Source: Petrolisthes cinctipes
Taxonomy: Eukaryota; Arthropoda; Malacostraca; Decapoda; Porcellanidae
Direction: 5' to 3'
Assembly (NCBI GenBank): GCA_033782935.1
Contig: JAWQEG010000004.1
Coordinates: 1,178,001-1,242,000, forward strand
DNA: 64,000 nucleotides
The position numbers and the translations under genes are program-made. The notes beneath the pieces were generated by a model, which saw only the letters and a list, made by a program, of their open reading frames with translations, made no database searches and had not been told where the DNA came from. Below are positions 1 through 7,114 of this stretch, one piece after another (within the stretch, counting starts at the first letter, position 1; the number at the start of each line of letters is the position of its first letter).

Positions 1-59
1 AGCCTATATTTTGAAAATATTCTAGCACTTTGTAGGCATGTACAGATTGCTTCTGGGAC

Positions 60-81
60 CCCAAAATATTGAATTTTCGGG
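60..81. other. Imperfect inverted repeat in each monomer
   Basis: CCCAAAAT (60-67) can pair with ATTTTCGGG (73-81) around a 5-base loop, with one bulged C at 78: eight base pairs. The element is kept in nearly all A and B monomers. C2 monomers have CCCTAAAT instead, which removes one pair. A secondary structure is possible but not shown. Confidence 0.6.
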
Positions 82-98
82 TGTTTTGAGCCTGAATT

Positions 99-113
99 TG
101 AGATATAAACGGG
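99..113 (+). other. CENP-B-box-like motif in full-length monomers (partial match)
   Basis: The string TGAGATATAAACGGG aligns to the mammalian CENP-B-box core pattern TTCG-N4-A-N2-CGGG. Seven of the nine defined positions match (T, G, A and CGGG); the second and third bases do not. It recurs in nearly every A and B monomer and is broken in C monomers. A functional site is not shown, and the mammalian consensus may not apply to this organism. Confidence 0.35.
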
Positions 114-282
114 TACAGATGATACATGCACATATTGACTTTGGGCACCAAAAATATCGATTTTCAGCATGTTTTGGGCATGAATTTTGAAAATACTCTA
201 ACACGGAGTAGGCATGTACAGATTGCTTCTGGGACCCCAAAATATCGAATTTTCGGGTGTTTAGGGCCAGAATTTGAGGTAT

Positions 283-311
283 AAACGGGTACAGAAGATG
301 CATGCACATAT
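283..311. other. 29-bp segment absent from all C monomers
   Basis: In the first B1 monomer this block runs from AAACGGGTAC to the final T of CACATAT, with ATAT before it and ATAT at its end. C monomers read GAGATAT followed at once by CGATT or CGACT. This is what slippage or end joining between 4-bp direct repeats would produce. The segment holds AAACGGG and TGCATGCA, and its loss also destroys TATAAA. Confidence 0.9.
299..306. other. Palindrome TGCATGCA specific to B monomers
   Basis: A perfect 8-bp palindrome within GATGCATGCAC. A monomers have GATACATGCAC and C monomers lack the region. Some B copies are mutated, for example ATGTACATAT at about 4290 and in the 992-bp hexamers. It is a useful phase marker for the trimer. 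Confidence 0.85.
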
Positions 312-388
312 CGACTTTTGGGCACCTAAAAGATCGATTTTCAGTATGTTTTTGGCCTGTATTTTGAAAATACTCTAACACGGAGTAA

Positions 389-536
389 GAATGTACAGAT
401 ACCTTCTGGGATCTCTAAATATCGAATTTTCGGGTGTTTTGGGACTGAATTTGAGATATCTATTTTTTGGCACCTAGAATGTCGATTTTTAGCATGTTTT
501 TAGCCTATATTTTGAAAATATTCTAGCACTGTGTAG
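389..536. repeat. Monomer C1 (148 bp), short deletion monomer, first copy
   Basis: This monomer lacks the 29 bases corresponding to 283-311 of the B1 monomer. The junction is GAGATAT joined directly to the base after the second ATAT (around 459/460). In full-length monomers the lost block is flanked by ATAT on both sides, and one ATAT remains here. The monomer ends in TTTTTAGCATGTTTTTAGCC, which marks almost every unit boundary in the window. Confidence 0.95.
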
Positions 537-811
537 GCATGTACAGATTGCTTCTGGGACCCCAAAATATTGAATTTTCGGGTGTTTTGAGCATGAATTT
601 GAGATATAAACGGGTACAGAAGATACATGCACATATTGACTTTGGGCATCTAAAATATCGATTTTCAGTATGTTTTGAGCATGTATTTTGAAAATACTCT
701 AACACGGAGTAGGCATGTACAGATCGCTTCTGGGACCCCTAAATATCGAATTTTCGGGTGTTTTGGGACTGAATTTGAGATATCGACTTTCGGCACCTAA
801 AAGATCGATTT
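489..811. repeat. 323-bp dimer unit (A/B hybrid plus C)
   Basis: One full-length monomer that starts as A (ATTGCTTC) and ends as B2 (GAGCATGTATTTTG), followed by a C monomer with GACTTTCGGCACC, one base shorter than usual. The hybrid suggests out-of-register exchange between A2 and B2 that removed one monomer. Similar dimers start at 20538, 33211, 41387, 50050, 53026, 54351, 56678, 57503 and 60332. Confidence 0.85.
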
Positions 812-1665
812 TTAGCATGTTTTTAGCCTATATTTTGAAAATATTCTAGCACTGAGTAGGCATGTACAGATTGCTTCTGGGACCCCAAAATATTGAATTT
901 TCGGGTGTTTTGAGCCTGAATTTGAGATATAAACGGGTACAGAAGATACATGCACATATCGACTTTGGGCATCTAAAATATCGATTTTCAGTATGTTTTT
1001 GGCCTGTATTTTGAAAATACTCTAACACGGAGTAGGCATGTACAGATACCTTCTGGGACCTCTAAATATCGTATTTTCGGGTGTTTTGGGACTGAATTTG
1101 AGATATAAACGGGTACTGAAGATGCATGCACATATCGACTTTTGTGCACCTAAAAGATCGATTTTCAGTATGTTTTGAGCATGTATTTTGAAAATACTCT
1201 AACACAGAGTAGGCATGTACAGATCGCTTCTGGGACCCCAAAATATTGAATTTTCGGGTGTTTTGAGCCTGAATTTGAGATATAAACGGGTACAGAAGAT
1301 ACATGCACATATTGACTTTGGGTACCAAAAATATCGATTTTCAGCATGTTTTGGGCCTGAATTTTGAAAATACTCTAACACGGAGTAGGCATGTACAGAT
1401 CGCTTCTGGGACCCCAAAATATCGAATTTTCGGGTGTTTAGGGCCAGAATTTGAGATATAAACGGGTTCAGAAGATGCATGCACATATCGACTTTTGGGC
1501 ACCTAAAAGATCGATTTTCAGTAGGTTTTTTGCCTGTATTTTGAAAATACTCTAACACGGAGTAGGCATGTACAGATACCTTCTGGGACCTCTAAATATT
1601 GAATTTTCGGGTGTTTTGGGACTGAATTTGAGATATCGATTTGTTGGCACCTAAAATGTCGATTT
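812..1665. repeat. 854-bp pentamer with a full-length C/B hybrid
   Basis: The order is A, a C1/B2 hybrid of full length (about 1036-1211), A1, B1, C1. The hybrid starts as C1 (ATACCTTCTGGG, TTTTGGGACTG) and then has the 29-bp block and a B2 end (GGGTACTGAAG, TTTTGTGCACC). The sum 176+177+176+177+148 equals 854. It shows that the block can be regained by recombination within a monomer. Confidence 0.85.
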
Positions 1666-1713
1666 TTAGCATGTTTTTAGCCTATATTTTGAAAATATTC
1701 CAGCACTGTGTAG

Positions 1714-2214
1714 GCATGTACAGATTGCTTCTGGGACCCCAAAATATTGAATTATCGGGTGTTTTGAGCCTGAATTTGAGATATAAACGGGTACAGAAGA
1801 TACATGCACATATTGACTTTGGGCATCTAAAATATCGATTTTCAGCATGTTTTGGGCCTGTATTTTGAAAATACTCTAACACTGAGTAGGCATGTACAGA
1901 TTGCTTCTGGGACCCCAAAATATTGAATTTTCGGGTGTTTTGAGCCTGAATTTGAGATATAAACGGGTACTGAAGATGCATGCACATATCGACTTTTGTG
2001 CACCTAAAAGATCGATTTTCAGTATGTTTTGAGCATGTATTTTGAAAATACTCTAACACGGAGTAGGCATGTACAGATCGCTTCTGGGACCCCTAAATAT
2101 CGAATTTTATGGTGTTTTGGGACTGAATTTGAGATATCGACTTTTTGGCACCTAAAAGATCGATTTTTAGCATGTTTTTAGCCTATATTTTGAAAATATT
2201 CTAGCACTGTACAG
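1714..2214. repeat. Reference type II trimer (A2-B2-C2)
   Basis: A2 is 1714-1889, B2 is 1890-2066, and C2 starts at 2067. Type II diagnostics are GGGCATCTAAAATATCG, GGGCCTGTATTTTG and AACACTGAGTAG in A2; GGGTACTGAAGATGC, TTTTGTGCACC and GAGCATGTATTTTG in B2; and ATCGCTTCTGGGACCCCTAA plus CGACTTTTTGGCACC plus AAAGATCG in C2. The end of C2 merges into the 10-bp deletion junction near 2205-2215, so its last bases are approximate. Confidence 0.9.
2204..2214. other. Shared 10-bp deletion junction GCACTGTACAG, first of 22
   Basis: Normal junctions read GCACTGTGTAGGCATGTACAG; here ten bases are missing between TGT repeats. I find the short form near 2204, 3698, 6170, 6661, 7654, 8645, 9638, 11785, 12276, 13269, 14261, 15253, 16245, 17728, 21901, 26401, 29224, 34076, 36898, 42249, 43742 and 45736. 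None is seen after 45.8 kb. Confidence 0.88.
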
Positions 2215-3659
2215 ATTGCTTCTGGGACCCCAAAATATTGAATTTTCGGGTGTTTTGAGCCTGAATTTGAGATATAAACGGGTACAGATGATACATGCAC
2301 ATATTGACTTTGGGCACCAAAAATATCGATTTTCAGCATGTTTTGGGCCTGAATTTTGAAAATACTCTAACTCGGAGTAGGCATGTACAGATCGCTTCTG
2401 GGACCCCAAAATATCGAATTTTCGGGTATTTAGGGCCAGAATTTGAGATATAAACGGGTACAGAAGATTCATGCACATATCGACTTTTGGGCACCTAAAA
2501 GATCGATTTTCAGTATGTTTTTGGCCTGTATTTTGAAAATACTCTAACACGGAGTAGGCATGTACAGATACCTTCTGGGACCTCTAAATATTGAATTTTC
2601 GGGTGTTTTGGGACTGAATTTGAGATATCGATTTTTTGGCACCTAAAATGTCGATTTTTAGCATGTTTTTAGCCTATATTTTGAAAATATTCTAGCACTG
2701 TGTAGGCATGTACAGATTGCTTCTGGGACCCCAAAATATTGAATTTTCGGGTGTTTTGAGCCTGAATTTGAGATATAAACGGGTACAGAAGATACATGCA
2801 CATATTGACTTTGGGAACCAAAAATATCGATTTTCAGCATGTTTTGGGCCTGAATTTTGAAAATACTCTAACACGGAGTAGGCATGTACAGATTGCTTCT
2901 GGGACCCCAAAATATCGAATTTTCGGGTGTTTAGGGCCAGAATTTGAGATATAAACGGGTACAGAAGATGCATGCACATATCGACTTTTGGGCACCTAAG
3001 AGATCGATTTTCAGTATGTTTTTGGCCTGTATTTTGAAAATACTCTAACACGGAGTAGGCATGTACAGATACCTTCTGGGACCTCTAAATATCGAATTTT
3101 CGGGTGTTTTGGGACTGAATTTGAGATATCGATTTTTTGGCACCTAAAATGTCGATTTTTAGCATGTTTTTAGCCTATTTTTTTAAAATATTCTAGCACT
3201 GTGTAGGCATGTACAGATTGCTTCTGGGACCCCAAAATATTGAATTTTCGGGTGTTTTGAGCCTGAATTTGATATATAAACGGGTACAGAAGATACATGC
3301 ACATATTGACTTTGGGCATCTAAAATATCGATTTTCAGCATGTTTTGGGCCTATATTTTGAAAATACTCTAACACTGAGTAAGTATGTACAGATTGCTTC
3401 TGGGACCCCAAAATATTGAATTTTCGGGTGTTTTGAGCCTGAATTTGAGATATAAAAGGGTACTGAAGATGCATGCACATATCGACTTTTGTGCACCTAA
3501 AAGATCGATTTTCATTATGTTTTGAGCATGTATTTTGAAAATACTCTAACACGGATTAGGCATGTACAGATCGCTTCTGGGACCCCTAAATATCGAATTT
3601 TCGGGTGTTTTGGGACTGAATTTGAGATATCGACTTTTTGGCACCTAAACGATCGATTT

Positions 3660-3974
3660 TTAGCATGTTTTTAGCCTATATTTTGAAAATATTCTAGCAC
3701 TGTACAGATTGCTTCTGGGACCCCAAAATATTGAATTTTCGGGTGTTTTGAGCCTGAATTTGAGATATAAACGGGTACTGAAGATGCATGCACATATCGA
3801 CTTTTGTGCACCTAAAAGATCGATTTTCAGTATGTTTTGAGCATGTATTTTGAAAATACTCTAACACGGAGTAGGCATGTACAGATCGCTTCTGGGACCC
3901 CTAAATATCGAATTTTCGGGTGTTTTGGGACTGAATTTGAGATATCGACTTTTTGGCACCTAAAAGATCGATTT
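3660..3974. repeat. 315-bp dimer with 10-bp deletion
   Basis: An A/B2 hybrid monomer of 167 bp that begins after GCACTGTACAG, where the usual GTGTAGGCAT is missing, plus a C2 monomer of 148 bp. The same unit recurs at 26364 and 34039. Confidence 0.85.
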
Positions 3975-5978
3975 TTAGCATGTTTTTAGCCTATATTTTG
4001 AAAATATTCTAGCACTGAGTAGGCATGTACAGATTGCTTCTGGGACCCCAAAATATTGAATTTTCGGGTGTTTTGAGCCTGAATTTGAGATATAAACGGG
4101 TACAGAAGATACATGCACATATTGACTTTGGGCACCAAAAATATCGATTTTCAGCATGTTTTGGGCCTGAATTTTGAAAATACTCTAACACGGAGTAGGC
4201 ATGTACAGATCGCTTCTGGGACCCCAAAATATCGAATTTTCGGGTGTTTAGGGCCAGAATTTGAGATATAAACGGGTACAGAAGATGCATGTACATATCG
4301 ACTTTTGGGCACCTAAATGATCGATTTTCAGTATGTTTTTGGCCTGTATTTTGAAAATACTCTAACACGGAGTAGGCATGTACAGATACCTTCTGGGACC
4401 TCTAAATATCGAATTTTCGGGGGTTTTGGGACTGAATTTGAGATATCGATTTTTTGGCACCTAAAATGTCGATTTTTAGCATGTTTTTAGCCTATATTTT
4501 GAAAATATTCTAGCACTGTGTAGGCATGTACAGATTGATTCTGGGACCCTAAAATATTGAATTTTCATGTGTTTTGAGCCTGAATTTGAGATATAAACGG
4601 GTACAGAAGATACATGCACATATTGACTTTGGGCATCTAAAATATCGATTTTCAGCATGTTTTGGGCCTGTATTTTGAAAATACTCTAACACTGAGTAGG
4701 CATGTACAGATTGCTTCTGGGACCCCAAAATATTGAATTTTCGGGTGTTTTGAGCCTGAATTTGAGATCTAAACGGGTACTGAAGATGCATGCACATATC
4801 GACTTTTGTGCACCTAAAAGATCGATTTTCAGTATGTTTTGAGCATGTATTTTGAAAATACTCTAACACGGAGTAGGCATGTACAGATCGCTTCTGGGAC
4901 CCGTAAATATCGAATTTTATGGTGTTTTGGGACTGAATTTGAGATATTGACTTTTTGGCACCTAAAAGATCGATTTTTAGCATGTTTTTAGCCTATATTT
5001 TGAAAATATTCTAGCACTGAGTAGGCATGTACAGATTGCTTCTGGGACCCCAAAATATTGAATTTTCGGGTGTTTTGAGCCTGAATTTGAGATATAAACG
5101 GGTACAGAAGATACATGCACATATTGACTTTGGGCACCAAAAATATAGATTTTCAGCATGTTTTGGGCCTGAATTTTGAAAATACTCTAACACGGAGTAG
5201 GCATGTACAGATCGCTTCTGGGACCCCAAAATATCGAATTTTCGGGTATTTAGGGCCAGAATTTGAGATATAAACGGGTACTGAAGATGCATGCACATAT
5301 CGACTTTTGGGCACCTATAAGATCGATTTTCAGTATGTTTTTGGCCTGTATTTTGAAAATACTCTAACACGGAGTAGGCATGTACAGATACCTTCTGGGA
5401 CCACTAAATATTGAATTTTCGGGTGTTTTGGGACTGAATTTGAGATATCGATTTTTTGGCACCTAAAATGTCGATTTTTAGCATGTTTTTAGCCTATATT
5501 TTGAAAATATTCTAGCACTGTGTAGGCATGTACAGATTGCTTCTGGGACCCCAAAATATTGAATTTTCGGGTGTTTTGAGCCTGAATTTGAGATATAAAC
5601 GGGTACAGAAGATACATGCACATATTGACTTTGGGCACCAAAAATATCGATTTTCAGCATGTTTTGGGCCTGAATTTTGAAAATACTCTAACACGGAGTA
5701 GGCATGTACAGATCGCTTCTGGGAACCCAAAATATCGAATTTTCGGGTGTTTAGGGCCAGAATTTGAGATATAAACGGGTACAGAAGATGCATGCACATA
5801 TCGACTTTTGGGCACCTAAGAGATCGATTTTCAGTATGTTTTTGGCCTTTTTTTTGAAAATACTCTAACACGGAGTAGGCATGTACAGATACCTTCTGGG
5901 ACCTCTAAATATCGAATTTTCGGGTGTTTTGGGACTGAATTTGAGATATCGATTTTTTGGCACCTAAAATGTCGATTT

Positions 5979-6131
5979 TTAGCATGTTTTTATAAAAGCC
6001 TATTTTTTGAAAATATTCTAGCACTGTGTAGGCATGTACAGATTGCTTCTGGGACCCCAAAATATTGAATTTTCGGGTGTTTTGAGCCTGAATTTGAGAT
6101 ATCGACTTTTTGGCACCTAAAAGATCGATTT
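5979..6131. repeat. Single short A/C hybrid monomer with 5-bp insertion
   Basis: After a C1 monomer the boundary reads GTTTTTATAAAAGCC instead of GTTTTTAGCC, a 5-bp insertion. The next monomer starts as A (ATTGCTTCTGGGACCCCAAAA, TTTTGAGCCTG) but then has the C2 deletion junction GAGATATCGACTTTTTGG. The unit is 153 bp: 148 plus the insertion. It repeats at 11594-11746. Confidence 0.9.
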
Positions 6132-7114
6132 TTAGCATGTTTTTATCCTATATTTTGAAAATATTCTAGCACTGTACAGATTGCTTCTGGAACCCCAAAA
6201 TATTGAATTTTCGGGTGTTTTGAGCCTGAATTTGAGATATAAACGGGTACAGAAGATACATGCACATATTGACTTTGGGCATCTAAAATATCGATTTTCA
6301 GCATGTTTTGGGCCTGTATTTTGAAAATACTCTAACACTGAGTAGGCATGTACAGATGGCTTCTGGGACCCCAAAATATTGAATTTTCGGGTGTTTTGAG
6401 CCTGAATTTGAGATATAAACGGGTACTGAAGATGCATGCACATATCGACTTTTGTGCACCTAAAAGATCGATTTTCAGTATGTTTTGAGCATGTATTTTG
6501 AAAATACTCTAACACGGATTAGGCATGTACAGATCGCTTCTGGGACACCTAAATATCGAATTTTCGGGTGTTTTGGGACTGAATTTGAGATATCGACTTT
6601 TTGGCACCAAAACGATCGATTTTTAGCATGTTTTTAGCCTATATTTTGAAAATATTCTAGCACTGTACAGATTGCTTCTGGGACCCCAAAATATTAAATT
6701 TTCGGGTGTTTTGAGCCTGAAATTGAGATATAAACGGGTACAGAAGATACATGCACATATTGACTTTGGGCACCAAAAATATCGATTTTCAGCATGTTTT
6801 GGGCCTGAATTTTGAAAATACTCTAACACGGAGTAGGCATGTACAGATCGCTTCTGGGACCCCAAAATATCGAATTTTCGGGTGTTTAGGGCCAGAATTT
6901 GAGGTATAAACGGGTACAGAAGATGCATGCACATATCGACTTTTGGGCACCTAAGAGATTGATTTTCAGTATGTTTTTTGGCCTGTATTTTGAAAATACT
7001 CTAACACGGAGTAGGCATGTACAGATACCTTCTGGGACCCCTAAATATCGAATTTTCGGGTGTTTTGGGACTGAATTTGAGATATCGATTTTTTGGCACC
7101 TAAAATGTCGATTC

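Larger units (their letters stand above)
36..211. repeat. Monomer A1 (176 bp), first complete copy
   Basis: Full-length monomer with AGATTGCTTCTGGG near its start and TATTGACTTTGGGCACC in its second half. B has one more T in the GACTTT run, which explains 176 against 177 bp. It contains TATAAA, AAACGGG and an imperfect hairpin at 60-81. G+C by hand count is 68 of 176. Confidence 0.95.
212..388. repeat. Monomer B1 (177 bp), first complete copy
   Basis: Full-length monomer differing from A1 by AGATTGCTTC in place of the usual AGATCGCTTC in this copy, by TTTAGGGCCAG, and by TATCGACTTTTGGGCACC with one extra T. It carries TGCATGCA at 299-306, which A monomers replace with ACATGCA. This gives about one NsiI (ATGCAT) and one SphI (GCATGC) site per trimer. 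Confidence 0.95.
36..536. repeat. Reference type I trimer (A1-B1-C1), 501 bp
   Basis: This is the first complete unit: A1 36-211, B1 212-388, C1 389-536. Type I diagnostics are GGGCACCAAAAATATCG and GGGCCTGAATTTTG in A1 (here with the variant GGGCATG), ATCGCTTCTGG plus TTTAGGGCCAG plus GTTTTTGGCCTG in B1, and ATACCTTCTGGG plus GACCTCTAAAT plus AAATGTCG in C1 (here TAGAATGTCG). The same trimer recurs as units starting at 3975, 4977, 5478, 10592, 11093, 22354, 22855, 31532, 39207, 63160 and many others. Confidence 0.95.
1..3974. repeat. Irregular mixed-unit region at the left edge
   Basis: Unit boundaries fall at 489, 812, 1666, 2167, 2658, 3159, 3660 and 3975. The units are a type I trimer entered 13 bases after its boundary site, a 323-bp dimer (489), an 854-bp pentamer (812), a type II trimer (1666), a 491-bp type I trimer with the 10-bp deletion (2167), type I (2658), type II (3159) and a 315-bp dimer (3660). 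No gene is visible. Confidence 0.85.

Noticed and set aside
102..110. TATAAA in each monomer as a real promoter annotation
   Set aside because: Chance occurrence in AT-rich repeats is common, and no initiator, downstream gene or transcript evidence is visible. It is kept only as a low-interest finding.
3975..4157. Second minus-strand frame of 60 codons overlapping the first, as a small gene
   Set aside because: It is another frame of the same A monomer and begins and ends at repeat landmarks (the stop is the reverse complement of the TTA at the C boundary). Overlap with the 119-codon frame in every unit marks both as artefacts.
4009..4368. Recurrent minus-strand open frame of 119 codons, one in most trimers, as a protein family
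   Set aside because: The trimer is 501 bp, which is 3 x 167, so one frame is kept across units and the same open stretch reappears wherever the satellite does. It has no start context, splice signal, recognisable domain or codon pattern separate from the repeat. It changes to 127, 125, 103 or 60 codons wherever the repeat has an indel.
5985..6000. ATAAA insertion as target-site duplication of a mobile element
   Set aside because: Only five bases are added, with no element between repeats. Slippage or repair at the T/A-rich boundary explains it.
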